Source: Amycolatopsis oliviviridis (GTDB lineage Bacteria; Actinomycetota; Actinomycetes; Mycobacteriales; Pseudonocardiaceae). From it: a DNA stretch of 64,000 nt. Numbering within the stretch: position 1 is the stretch's first letter; each line of letters starts with the position of its first letter. Both the position numbers and the translations under genes were made by a program. Positions 16,825 to 24,724 of the stretch are shown here, one piece after another. Under the pieces are notes generated by a model, which was given only the letters and a program-made list of their open reading frames with translations, searched no databases and was not told the DNA's origin. The stretch is from contig NZ_BNAY01000001.1 of assembly GCF_014654365.1 (NCBI RefSeq), positions 434,001 to 498,000 of the forward strand. Reading direction: 5' to 3'.

Positions 16825-16870
16825 AAGGGCCGTTCAGGACGTTTTTCGTCCTGAACGGCCCTTTCATGAC
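16818..16870 (+). terminator. Near-perfect 24-bp hairpin holding the LAL stop codon
   Basis: Arms 16818-16841 and 16847-16870 are exact inverted repeats (left arm begins GTCATGAAAGGGCCGTTCA) around TTTTT. The TGA stop of the LAL gene is at 16822-16824, inside the left arm. It belongs to the AAGGG/CCCTT palindrome family also seen at 24.4-24.7, 41.0 and 53.8 kb. Most likely a bidirectional terminator. Confidence 0.85.
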
Positions 16871-17289
16871 ATCCGGGAAGCGGGTGTCAGGCGACGGTCG
16901 CGTCCTGGGGCTCGGAAGCGTCCCGAAAGCCACGTTCGGGGACACTCGGTGTCCCGAACGTGGCTTTCGCGACGTCGGCGAAGACAGGCGAGCGGTCGGT
17001 ACGGGAGGTCTGGCGGCAGGGCAGTGTTGTGAAAGCCACTTTCACAACCTTCAACGTTGTGAAAGAGGCTTTCACAACATCCGAGGCCGACATGCACGCG
17101 AGCGAGCATGACACCTTTGCTTTACCGCTCGCGACTCCCCGCGAAACCGCACTTAAAGGCATCAATCGGGCATGCCTTCGCTCCCTGAGTGTCCCATATG
17201 GACACTCGGGGCGGGCGTCTCAGGCTTGAACGCGCCCATATTTGCCTTACGCCTCTATAACCCGAAACGCCGCCATTCTGCCTCGCACC
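16871..17289. repeat. Intergenic region with three palindromes
   Basis: No gene seen. Three inverted repeats are present: 16925-16968 (arms GAAAGCCACGTTCGGG and its complement, one bulged base); 17026-17078, two units GTTGTGAAAG...CTTTCACAAC in tandem, each itself palindromic; and 17187-17207 (GAGTGTCC, loop CATAT, GGACACTC). A 19-nt exact copy of the ohr 3' end occurs at 16887-16905. The stretch lies between the 3' ends of the LAL and ohr genes, so termination is the obvious role. Confidence 0.75.
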
Positions 17290-17721
17290 TCAGGCGACGG
17301 TCGCGTCCAGCGTGACTTCGATGTTCCCCCGCGTCGCCTTGGAGTACGGGCACACCTGGTGCGCGCCCCGAACCAGTTCGTCGGCGGTGGCCTGGTCGAT
17401 ACCGGTGGCCTCCAGGTGCAGCGCGGCGCTCAGGTGGAATTCGCCCGCGCCGGTGTCGTGGTGCAGCGTCACCTCGGCGACGACCGCGAGGTCGTTCAGC
17501 GGCACCTTCTTGGCACCCGCGACCCGGCGGACGGCGCCGACGAAGCAGGACGCCCAGCCCGCGGCGAACAGTTGCTCGGGGTTCGTGCCGTCGCCGGCGC
17601 CGCCGAAGGCCTTCGGCACGGCGAGGCCGACGTCGAGCGCGCCGTCGTCGGAGGTCGCCCGGCCGCCGTTGCGGCCTTCCGCGGTCGAAGTGGCGACGGC
17701 GGTGTACGTGGTTTCAGACAT
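17290..17721 (-). CDS. ohr: Organic hydroperoxide resistance protein (Ohr/OsmC)
   Basis: 143-residue thiol peroxidase that reduces organic hydroperoxides in the cytoplasm. The reactive Cys59 is in GWASCF and the resolving Cys124 in VCPYSKATRGNI, the Ohr form of the signature. Arg21 in the GGRA segment matches the catalytic Arg. No OhrR-type MarR gene is adjacent; instead a SARP regulator is divergent. ATG at 17721 has no ribosome binding site. The promoter carries the 33-bp block shared with the lipoprotein gene at 6309, at the same distance from the ATG, pointing to a leaderless transcript. Confidence 0.93.
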   Translation of the reverse strand: MSETTYTAVATSTAEGRNGGRATSDDGALDVGLAVPKAFGGAGDGTNPEQLFAAGWASCFVGAVRRVAGAKKVPLNDLAVVAEVTLHHDTGAGEFHLSAALHLEATGIDQATADELVRGAHQVCPYSKATRGNIEVTLDATVA

Positions 17722-17752
17722 GCCGCAACCGTAGGAATCCGGCCGGGACCTC

Positions 17753-17785
17753 GGCGCCCGTCGGACGACGTCATTCCTGTACGTC
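17753..17785 (-). promoter_or_regulatory. Shared 33-bp promoter block, copy 2 (ohr)
   Basis: Matches 6341-6373 at 31 of 33 positions and begins 32 nt upstream of the ohr ATG, as copy 1 does for the lipoprotein gene. The TCCTA pentamer is again 15 to 11 nt before the ATG. Probably a regulator site joined to a leaderless promoter. Confidence 0.7.
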
Positions 17786-17795
17786 ATGGGTGGAC

Positions 17796-17821
17796 GACGT
17801 ACGCCGACGACGTCGTCCGAC
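17796..17821 (+). promoter_or_regulatory. Inverted third copy facing the SARP gene
   Basis: Reads GACGTAC, six variable bases, then GACGTCGTCCGAC on the plus strand, the same as the coding-strand form of the two 33-bp blocks (20 of 26 positions, all mismatches in the six-base spacer). It ends 39 nt before the SARP ATG, against 38 nt in the other two. This suggests that the SARP gene is in the same regulon, possibly autoregulated. Confidence 0.6.
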
Positions 17822-17860
17822 AGTCGCGGGAGCCGCCGGGGCCCGCTTACCTTTCGGCTC

Positions 17861-19435
17861 ATGCCTCCGCTCCCGCAGGAAGTCCGGTACCGCTTCACCG
17901 TGCTCGGCCCGCCCGGTTTCACCAGCGGCGGCACCCGGCTGGACCTCGGCTCGCCGCAGCAGCAGGCCGTCCTGATGCTGTTGCTGGCCAACGCGGGCAG
18001 TTTCGTCCGGACCGGTGAGCTGATCGACGGACTCTGGGGCGAGCGGGCGCCCGTGACCGGCGAGGCCGTCATCCGCACCTACATCTCCCGTCTCCGGCGG
18101 CTGCTTTCCTTGCAGGGACTGGGATCGGCGATCCTCTCGCGGTCCGGTGGCTACCAGCTGGACCCGGACCCCTTCGAGGTGGACGCGGTCGAATTCGCCA
18201 GGCTGATCGAGAGCGCGCGTCAGACCCGCACCGTGGAGACGGCGGCGAAGCTGCTGGAGCGGGCGCTCGGCCTCTGGACCGGGACGGCTTTGGCCGGCGT
18301 CCCCGGCGAGGCGGCCGAACACGAGCGCTCACGGTTGGAGCGGCTGAAGCTGACCGCCACCCAGGAACTGCTCCGGCTGCGCCTGGAGCTCGGGGAGCAC
18401 GACGAGGTGATGGCCGAGGTCCCCGCGCTGATCGAGCGGAACCGCCTCGAAGAACCGCTGTACGAGATCTACCTGCTCGCCCTCCATCGGGGCGGGCGCC
18501 GGGCCGAGGCGCTCGAACTCTACCGGGCGATCCACGACCTCTTCGACGAAGAACTCGGGGTCCGGCCAGGACCGAAACTGCGGGCCCTGCACGAGAAGGT
18601 GCTTCGCGCCGAGGAGGAGCGGACGCCCGTTCTCCGCGCACGGGACTCGCTGTTCGTCGGCCGCGAGCGCGAACGCGCCGAGTTCCGGCGGCTGCTCGCG
18701 AGGGAGCCGGCCAAGGGGATCGAGGTGCTGTTCTTCACCGGCGCTCCCGGTATCGGGAAGTCGACACTCCTGCGGAAGTTCGCCGACGACGCGGCCGCGA
18801 TGGGCAAGCCCGTGCGGCTGGTCGACGCGTTCGAGGACCTCGAAGACCCGGCCGACGTCTTCCGCCGGCTGCCCGACGACGCCACCGTCGTGATCGCGGG
18901 ACGGCGTGACCCGGACGCCACGCTACTGGTCGATCCGACCTGGTCGGGCCGGATCAGGCTCCGGAAGCTCGAAGCCCTGAGCGACGACGAGTCCGCGGCC
19001 CTGCTCGAAGCGCGCGACGTCGAGCAGAGCCTTCACGAGTCCATTGTGGACTTCGCGGCGGGCAATCCGTTCGCGCTCTCCCTGGCCGCCGAGGTCAGCA
19101 GGTCACCACGAGCGGACGCGGCGCGTTACGTGGTCGACACCGTCTACACGCATCTGGCCGGGAATCCGCCTTCGGAGGCGCATCGGTGGGCGCTGTACGT
19201 GTGCGCGCAAGCGGACCACACCACCGAAGACCTCCTCCGGTCCGTGCTGCCGGGCGGGCGGTCCTCGGAGCTGTTCGACTGGCTCCGCGGTCATCCCTGT
19301 GTCGAAGCCGCCGCGGACGGCCTCGTTCTCGGCGGTGTGCTCCGCGAGGTGCTCGACAGGCACCTCCGGTGGCGTGACCCGGCGGGCCGCGCACGAATGC
19401 GCGGCCGGATCAGCCGGGTCACGACCGGCCGTTGA
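17861..19435 (+). CDS. SARP/AfsR-like regulator with ATPase domain
   Basis: 524-residue regulator. The N-terminal OmpR-type winged helix (about residues 8-90, GSPQQQAVLMLLLANAG...RTYISRLRRLL) is followed by a bacterial transcriptional activation domain (to about 250, DPFEVDAVEFARLIESA). An NTPase module has Walker A GAPGIGKST at about residue 294 and a Walker B-like region VVIAGRRD. It stops after a short helical region, without the TPR array of full AfsR. ATG at 17861 has no ribosome binding site but a -10-like TTACCT at proper leaderless distance. Its 3' end abuts the alpha-glucosidase stop with no gap. Targets probably include ohr and the lipoprotein gene at 5818-6309, by shared promoter block. 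Confidence 0.88.
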   Translation: MPPLPQEVRYRFTVLGPPGFTSGGTRLDLGSPQQQAVLMLLLANAGSFVRTGELIDGLWGERAPVTGEAVIRTYISRLRRLLSLQGLGSAILSRSGGYQLDPDPFEVDAVEFARLIESARQTRTVETAAKLLERALGLWTGTALAGVPGEAAEHERSRLERLKLTATQELLRLRLELGEHDEVMAEVPALIERNRLEEPLYEIYLLALHRGGRRAEALELYRAIHDLFDEELGVRPGPKLRALHEKVLRAEEERTPVLRARDSLFVGRERERAEFRRLLAREPAKGIEVLFFTGAPGIGKSTLLRKFADDAAAMGKPVRLVDAFEDLEDPADVFRRLPDDATVVIAGRRDPDATLLVDPTWSGRIRLRKLEALSDDESAALLEARDVEQSLHESIVDFAAGNPFALSLAAEVSRSPRADAARYVVDTVYTHLAGNPPSEAHRWALYVCAQADHTTEDLLRSVLPGGRSSELFDWLRGHPCVEAAADGLVLGGVLREVLDRHLRWRDPAGRARMRGRISRVTTGR

Positions 19436-21034
19436 TCAGGTGCGCAGCCACACCGCCGTATCCGTCGGGAGCTCGTCCTCGACCGGGCCACTGGCCATGA
19501 GCACCTCACGATGCGGCGGCAGCGGCACCGGTGCGTCCGAGAAGTTCAGCACGAAGGTGAACCCCGGCTCCCGGGCGAACGCGAGGACGCCGTCACCCAG
19601 TGACAGCCACTCCAAACCGCCGGGGCCGAGCGCGGGAAGTTCGTCCCGCAGGCGCAGACCGGCACGGTAGAGCCGGAGCATCGACGCCGGTTCGGCCGCC
19701 TGGACCTCCGTCGTGCTCGAACGCCACTCCGCGGGCTGTGGCAGCCACGTTCCCCCGGAGCCGAAGCCGAACGGCGGGGTGTCGCCGGACCAGGGCAGCG
19801 GAACCCGGCAGCCGTCACGACCGGGGTCGGCGCCGTTCGTGCGGGCCCACACCGGATCCTGGCGGAGTTCGTCCGGGATGTCCTCGATCTCCCACAGGCC
19901 GAGCTCTTCCCCTTGGTAGACATACAGACCGCCGGGCAGCGCCATGGTCAGCAGCGCCGCCGCCCTGGCCCGGCGAGTACCCAGCTCCCGGTCGACCGGG
20001 GTGCCGTGCAGCCGGTCGGCGAACGCGAAACCGGTGTCGCCCTCGCGTCCGTACCGGGTCACGTGCCGGGTGACGTCGTGATTGGACAGCACCCAGGCCG
20101 CGGGCGCGTCCACCTCGTCGTGAGCCACCAGCGTCCGCTCGATGACATCCCGGAAACGCGTGGAATCCCAGGGGCACACCAGGAAGTCGAAGTTGAACGC
20201 CGCGTGCAGCTCGTCGCGGCGGAGATACCGCGCGGCCCGCGACATGTCCGGCAGCCACATCTCGCCCACCAGCACCCGGTCGCCCGGGTAGCTGTCGGCG
20301 ATCTTGCGCCACGACCGGTAGATCTCGTGCAGCCCCTCCTGATCGGAGAACGGCGTCTCGTCACCGGGGTCGACATCGGGCAGCCGCGGATCCTTCACCA
20401 GCCCGTCGGCGACGTCGATGCGGAAACCGTCGACCCCGCGGTCGAACCAGAACCGCAGCACGTCCTCGAAATCCGCGCGGATGTCCTGGTTGTCCCAGTT
20501 GAAGTCCGGCTGGCGCGAACTGTAGAGATGCAGGTACCACTCGCCGTCCGGGACCCGCGTCCACGCGGAGCCGCCGAAGCGGGACTTCCAGTTGTTCGGC
20601 GGTTCGGAGCCGTCCGGCCCCCGGCCCGGTCTGAACCAGAACCGTTGCCGCTCGGGCGATCCCGGCTCCGCCGCGAGCGCGTCCTTGAACCATTGGTGCT
20701 CGTCGGAGCAGTGGTTCGGCACGATGTCGATGATCACGCGGATACCCTTCGCGTGGGCCGCGGCGATCAGCTCCTCCGCCTCGGCGAGGGTGCCGAAGAG
20801 CGGGTCGATCTCTCGGAAATCGGCGACGTCGTAGCCGCCGTCGTCCATCGGCGACGGGTACCACGGGGTGAACCAGATCGCGTCGATCCCCAGTTCGGCC
20901 AGGTAGTCCAGGCGCGCGCGGACCCCGGCGAGATCGCCGACGCCGTCGCCGTTCCCGTCCGCGAAACTGCGGATGTAGACCTGGTAGATCGCCGCGCTCC
21001 GCCACCATCCGGCGGACTGCCCCAATGCGGTCAC
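19436..21034 (-). CDS. Alpha-glucosidase / oligo-1,6-glucosidase (GH13)
   Basis: 532-residue cytoplasmic GH13 glycosidase. The start reads WWRSAAIYQVYIRSFADGNGDG, with the conserved region I around IVPNHCSDEHQWF. The nucleophile Asp is in DGFRIDVADGLVKD, the acid/base Glu in LVGEMW, and the transition-state Asp in LSNHDVTRH. The Val after the nucleophile motif (DVADGL) is typical of alpha-glucosidases with alpha-1,4/alpha-1,1 or alpha-1,6 preference; the exact linkage is not certain. GTG start at 21034 with GGGAGGG. Last gene of the second sugar operon, 48 nt after the permease, so it likely hydrolyses the imported alpha-glucoside. Confidence 0.9.
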   Translation of the reverse strand: MTALGQSAGWWRSAAIYQVYIRSFADGNGDGVGDLAGVRARLDYLAELGIDAIWFTPWYPSPMDDGGYDVADFREIDPLFGTLAEAEELIAAAHAKGIRVIIDIVPNHCSDEHQWFKDALAAEPGSPERQRFWFRPGRGPDGSEPPNNWKSRFGGSAWTRVPDGEWYLHLYSSRQPDFNWDNQDIRADFEDVLRFWFDRGVDGFRIDVADGLVKDPRLPDVDPGDETPFSDQEGLHEIYRSWRKIADSYPGDRVLVGEMWLPDMSRAARYLRRDELHAAFNFDFLVCPWDSTRFRDVIERTLVAHDEVDAPAAWVLSNHDVTRHVTRYGREGDTGFAFADRLHGTPVDRELGTRRARAAALLTMALPGGLYVYQGEELGLWEIEDIPDELRQDPVWARTNGADPGRDGCRVPLPWSGDTPPFGFGSGGTWLPQPAEWRSSTTEVQAAEPASMLRLYRAGLRLRDELPALGPGGLEWLSLGDGVLAFAREPGFTFVLNFSDAPVPLPPHREVLMASGPVEDELPTDTAVWLRT

Positions 21035-21082
21035 GGAAATTGCCCTCCCAATCGTTTGCGGAAACCCCGAGTGCGGCGGAAA

Positions 21083-21952
21083 TCAGCCTTTGATGCTGCC
21101 GGCGGTGAGCCCGGCCAGGATGTGGCGCTGGAACGCCAGGAACAGCGCCACCATCGGCAGGCTGGCCAGGACCATGCCGGCGACCAGCACGTTCAGCGGC
21201 ATGTCGATGGCGACGCGTTGCAGCATCACCGACAGCGTCTGCTTTTCGGTGTCCGGGAACACCAGCAGCGGCCAGATGAAGTCCTTCCACGCGGCCACCA
21301 CCGCGAGGATCGAGACCACGGCCAGGATCGGCCGCGAGATCGGCAGGATGATCCGCCACAGCGTGCGCACCGGCCCGGCGCCGTCGATCCGCGCGGCTTC
21401 GATCAGCTCGTCCGGGATCTGGTCGAAGAACCGTTTCAGCAGATAGATGTTGAACGCGTTCGCGGCGGCGGGCAGCCAGACCGCGGCCGGAGAGTTGATC
21501 AGGTTGACGTGCAGCAGCGGCAGATCGGTGATCGTCACGTAGGTCGGCACCAGCAGCGCCGCCGCCGGCAGCATCAGCGTCGCCAGCATGAGTCCCAGTA
21601 CGACGTTGCCGAATTTCGGCCGCAGCTTCGACAACGCGAACGCCGCGGGGACGTCGATGGCCAGCTGGGCCAGCCACGCGCCGCCGGCGACGACGATCGT
21701 GTTGAGGAAGTACTTGCCGAGACTCAGCTGATCCCACGCGTCGGCGAAGGTCTCCGGATGCCACTCGTTCGGGACGAACGTCGCCGGTGTCTGCGCGAGT
21801 TCCTGCGGGGACTTCATCGCGCCGGTCACCGCCCAGTACAGCGGGAACAGGAACGCGATGACGAACAGGAGCAGGGTGCAGCCGAAGACGACGGCGTACC
21901 CGATCTTCCCACCGGGACTGCGGAGCGTGCTGGGGGAGAGGAGCGTCCTCAT
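21083..21952 (-). CDS. Sugar ABC transporter permease, MalG type (second operon)
   Basis: 289-residue CUT1 permease with six hydrophobic segments. The EAA loop is IEAARIDGAGPVRTLWRIILP and the C-terminus FLAFQRHILAGLTAGSIKG is typical. ATG at 21952 overlaps the MalF-type stop (ATGA). It pairs with the permease and lipoprotein encoded upstream; with the alpha-glucosidase downstream, the system probably imports alpha-glucosides such as maltose, trehalose or sucrose types. No ATPase gene is in the operon, as expected where a shared ATPase serves several importers. Confidence 0.93.
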   Translation of the reverse strand: MRTLLSPSTLRSPGGKIGYAVVFGCTLLLFVIAFLFPLYWAVTGAMKSPQELAQTPATFVPNEWHPETFADAWDQLSLGKYFLNTIVVAGGAWLAQLAIDVPAAFALSKLRPKFGNVVLGLMLATLMLPAAALLVPTYVTITDLPLLHVNLINSPAAVWLPAAANAFNIYLLKRFFDQIPDELIEAARIDGAGPVRTLWRIILPISRPILAVVSILAVVAAWKDFIWPLLVFPDTEKQTLSVMLQRVAIDMPLNVLVAGMVLASLPMVALFLAFQRHILAGLTAGSIKG

Positions 21953-22923
21953 GACTGATCCGCCTTCCTGGTCAGGCGCACGTACAACGCGGAGAACACG
22001 CCGAGCGCGACGAACAGCAGCAGGCTCAACGCGCTGGCCGAACCGAAGTCGTTGTAGACGAAGGCGTAGCGGTACAGCAGCAGGAGCACGGTGACGGTGG
22101 AATCGTCCGGACCGCCGCCGGTCATCACGTACGGCTCGGTGAACACCTGCATCGTCGCGACGACCTGAAGCAGCAGGAGTACCAGCAGCACGAACCGGGT
22201 CTGCGGCAGCGTGACGTGGATCAGGCGCTTCCACATCCCGGCGCCGTCGAGTTCGGCGGCTTCGTAGAGCTCCCCGGGAATCGTGCCGAGCGCGGCGAGG
22301 TAGATGAGCGTGGTGCTGCCCATGTTCGCCCACGTGGAGACGAACACCAGCGACAGCATCGACGTGTCGCTGGAGTCGAGCCACTGGCCGCCAGGCAGGC
22401 CGACGGCGCCGAGCGCGGAGTTGAACAGTCCGGCACCCGGGTCGTAGAACCATTTCCACATGAGGGCGGTGACCACCGGCGGCAACATCACCGGCAGGTA
22501 GACCGCGAGCCGGAAGAACGCCTTCGCGTGCCGGAGTTCGTTGAGCAGCACCGCCGTCAGGAACGGCACCACGAACCCGAAGACCAGCGCGAGCCCGGTG
22601 AACAGCAGCGTGTTGCGCCAGGCGACGCCGAACAGCGGGTCTTCGAACAAGCGCGTGAAGTTGTCGAACCCGACCCACGTCGGCGGATTGACGAAGTCGA
22701 CCTGCTGGAAGCTCAGCAGCACACCGCGCACGATCGGGTACCAGGAGAACAACGCGAACACCACGAGCGCGGCGCACAGCAGCCCGTACGCGGTGACGTT
22801 CTCCTTGAGCTTGCGGCGAAAGCGGGTCCGGCGGCGTTCGGCCGCGGACGCGACCGGGCGACCGGCCCGCGACGACTTCGCCGCGGGCCAGTCGAGGACG
22901 CTACTTGACCTGGGCGAGGACAC
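21949..22923 (-). CDS. Sugar ABC transporter permease, MalF type (second operon)
   Basis: 324-residue permease. A basic cytoplasmic N-terminus (RRRTRFRRKLKENVTAYG) is followed by six membrane segments. The EAA loop is YEAAELDGAGMWKRLIHVTLP. The GTG start at 22923 lies within the last codons of the binding-protein gene, a 23-nt overlap, with GGAG 15 nt and AAGG 9 nt upstream. It is coupled on both sides, so the three importer components are made together. Confidence 0.9.
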   Translation of the reverse strand: MSSPRSSSVLDWPAAKSSRAGRPVASAAERRRTRFRRKLKENVTAYGLLCAALVVFALFSWYPIVRGVLLSFQQVDFVNPPTWVGFDNFTRLFEDPLFGVAWRNTLLFTGLALVFGFVVPFLTAVLLNELRHAKAFFRLAVYLPVMLPPVVTALMWKWFYDPGAGLFNSALGAVGLPGGQWLDSSDTSMLSLVFVSTWANMGSTTLIYLAALGTIPGELYEAAELDGAGMWKRLIHVTLPQTRFVLLVLLLLQVVATMQVFTEPYVMTGGGPDDSTVTVLLLLYRYAFVYNDFGSASALSLLLFVALGVFSALYVRLTRKADQS

Positions 22924-24280
22924 TGTTGACCTTCGACTCCGCCGACGACAGCTGCTGATCGATATTCGCGTTCCGATCGGTGAGCACCGCCTGCATCACG
23001 CTGTCGAGGATGGCGTACACCTGCTGCGCGTTGGGCGGTTCGATGCTGCCCTTGATCCGCGAACTCGCATCCACATAGGACTGGAAATTCTCGGCGGGAA
23101 CGTTGGCGTGCTTGGTCTTCACCGCGAGCTGCTGATCGCGGACGGCGCCCTGCCAGATATCGGGCGTCGGCTCGGCGGGCAAGCCGACCGGCTGCTTGCC
23201 GTCGACGTACTGCTGGACGTGCTTCTCGAAACGCTCCGGGTTGAGATACTTCCAGCGGACCCATTCCAGGCCCGCCTTGATCTTCTCCGGCGAGGCCTTG
23301 GGGTTGATCATGTACCCCTCGCCGCCCTGCAGCGTGCCCTGGCCACCCGGCATCCCGGCGACGCCGTAGTCCTCGTACTTGCCGTTGAACTGCTTGACCA
23401 GCACCGGGACGTTGTCCGGGGCGGCCATGTACATGCCGAGCTGGCCCGCGCCCATCATCCGCTGGACGTCCTGCGCTTCCAGCAGCTGCTTGCTGCCCAT
23501 GCTGTCGTCGTCCCACCGCATGGCGCGCAGCTGGTTCAGGGCGGCCTTGGCCTTGTCGTTGTTGAAGGCGGCGGCCCATTTGTCGCCGTCCTTGCGGGCG
23601 ACTTCGCTGCCCATGGAGTAGAGCCAGCCGGTCAGATGCCAGCCGCCCTGGTTGTTCTTGCTGTAGTCGGCGTACCCGACGGTGCCGTTGCCCAGCGCGG
23701 CGATCTTCTTCGCGGCTTCGCGGACCTCGTCCCAGGTCTGCGGTGGTTTGTTCGGGTCCAGCCCGGCCTTCTGGAACAGCGGGCGGCTGTAAAGCAGGCC
23801 CATGCTGTAGTTCATCGTCGGCAGGCCGTAGAGCTTGCCGTCGGCGCTCCGGAAGTTGTCCAGAAGTTCCGGTTTGATGTCGTTGAAATTCTTCAGGCTC
23901 CTCGCCGCTTCGGTGATGTCGGCGGCCTGGCGGCGCGCGATGATCTGCGCCGGGTCGGTGAAGTAGACGTAGTAGACGTCTTCGAGCTGCCCGCCGGCGA
24001 GCTTGGCGGAGAACGTCTTCGGGTCCATGAACCCTTCGTGCGGCTCGATGTCGATGTCGGGATGGGACTCCTCGAACTCCTTGACGTCGGCGTCGAACAC
24101 GCTGCGCTCGAACGGCTGGCTGGTCGGTGGCTGGCCGGTGACCGTGATCTTGACCTTGCCCCCGGCCCCGGTGCTGTCACCGGAACCGGAACCGCAGGCG
24201 GCCACCCCCAGAGTGAGTCCGCCCGCAAGGAGCAGGCAGAACATCCGGCGGCGCACGGTGGGGGACCAAGTGCTGCTCAT
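22901..24280 (-). CDS. Sugar-binding lipoprotein (second operon)
   Basis: 459-residue family 1 binding lipoprotein. Twin Arg-rich N-terminus, hydrophobic core, lipobox GVAAC with Cys29, then a Gly/Ser spacer. The mature domain begins KVKITVTGQPPTSQPFERSV. ATG at 24280 is chosen because GAGG sits 7 nt upstream; an in-frame TTG two codons earlier is less likely. It heads an operon with two permeases and the alpha-glucosidase. Candidate LacI operators lie 40-80 nt upstream (24320-24329, 24350-24359), matching a site in front of the lacI gene. Confidence 0.92.
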   Translation of the reverse strand: MSSTWSPTVRRRMFCLLLAGGLTLGVAACGSGSGDSTGAGGKVKITVTGQPPTSQPFERSVFDADVKEFEESHPDIDIEPHEGFMDPKTFSAKLAGGQLEDVYYVYFTDPAQIIARRQAADITEAARSLKNFNDIKPELLDNFRSADGKLYGLPTMNYSMGLLYSRPLFQKAGLDPNKPPQTWDEVREAAKKIAALGNGTVGYADYSKNNQGGWHLTGWLYSMGSEVARKDGDKWAAAFNNDKAKAALNQLRAMRWDDDSMGSKQLLEAQDVQRMMGAGQLGMYMAAPDNVPVLVKQFNGKYEDYGVAGMPGGQGTLQGGEGYMINPKASPEKIKAGLEWVRWKYLNPERFEKHVQQYVDGKQPVGLPAEPTPDIWQGAVRDQQLAVKTKHANVPAENFQSYVDASSRIKGSIEPPNAQQVYAILDSVMQAVLTDRNANIDQQLSSAESKVNSVLAQVK

Positions 24281-24319
24281 CTTCAAGCCTCATCTCGGGA
24301 TCGCGACGGCTGTCACGTG

Positions 24320-24359
24320 ATTGCGGTCACTCTAAAGTGAAGCCCCGGATTAACGCAAT
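24320..24359 (-). promoter_or_regulatory. Two candidate operators for the nearby LacI regulator
   Basis: ATTGCGGTCA (24320-24329) and TTAACGCAAT (24350-24359) lie in inverted orientation upstream of the binding-protein start. They match TTACCGCAAT at 25851-25860 in front of the lacI gene at 8/10 and 9/10 positions. The shared form is roughly TKAMCGCAAT. This is a manual comparison, so the consensus is provisional. Confidence 0.5.
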
Positions 24360-24414
24360 AACTGGATGAGAACTTGCAACTTTGCGACAGTACTTGCCGG
24401 ACGAGGGACGCTCG

Positions 24415-24536
24415 CGCAACCAGTCACCTGCTTGCGGAGGCGGCGGACGTGCGAAAGGGGCCCTTCGCCACGTCAGACGCGGTGAAGGCCCCTTCGGCAC
24501 TCAAGCGCCCCCTTCGCAAGTAGGTGACTAGTTGCG
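24415..24536. repeat. 122-bp inverted-repeat element (MITE-like)
   Basis: Arms 24415-24436 and 24515-24536 match at 20 of 22 positions as inverted repeats (left arm CGCAACCAGTCACCTGCTTG...). Inside are further AAGGGGCCCTT and GAAGGCCCCTTC palindromes. It has no coding capacity. It could be a large hairpin terminator or a non-autonomous element. Confidence 0.65.
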
Positions 24537-24556
24537 GGGTAGGGGTCGGGTGCTGA

Positions 24557-24613
24557 AGTCCGTGAAGGCCTCCTTAAGGGACTCTGGGTCCCTCAAGGAG
24601 GCCTTCACGGACT
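24557..24613. repeat. 26-bp hairpin, GTGAAGGCC family
   Basis: Arms 24557-24582 and 24588-24613 pair at 25 of 26 positions, the exception being a possible G-U pair. The core word is CCGTGAAGGCCTCCTT. The same family as 16818-16870, 41098-41146 and 53841-53957. Probably a terminator after lacI. Confidence 0.8.
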
Positions 24614-24636
24614 GGCGCCAGGGGTGATCAGCGAGG

Positions 24637-24681
24637 CGAAGGGGACTTTCCCTTCATCGCACGAGCGGAAAGTCCCCTTCG
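24637..24681. repeat. 15-bp hairpin, CGAAGGGGACTTTCC
   Basis: Exact inverted repeat with arms 24637-24651 and 24667-24681 and a 15-nt loop. A second member of the AAGGGG/CCCCTT palindrome group in the same intergenic region. Confidence 0.75.
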
Positions 24682-24724
24682 TCACAGGTCTTGCTGTCCT
24701 AGTGGGTGGCGGAGCTTCGGAAGC

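Noticed and set aside
17026..17078. Possible CRISPR repeat units
   Set aside because: Only two units with a short gap, each palindromic, and no cas genes; better explained as hairpins.
16887..17165. Small minus-strand frame between LAL and ohr
   Set aside because: Consists of palindromes plus the copied 19-nt ohr end; no ribosome binding site.
19913..21958. Long plus-strand open frame (681 codons) opposite the alpha-glucosidase and permease genes
   Set aside because: Arises from high GC in the third codon position of the real minus-strand genes; rich in Arg/Pro/Gly/His with no domain.
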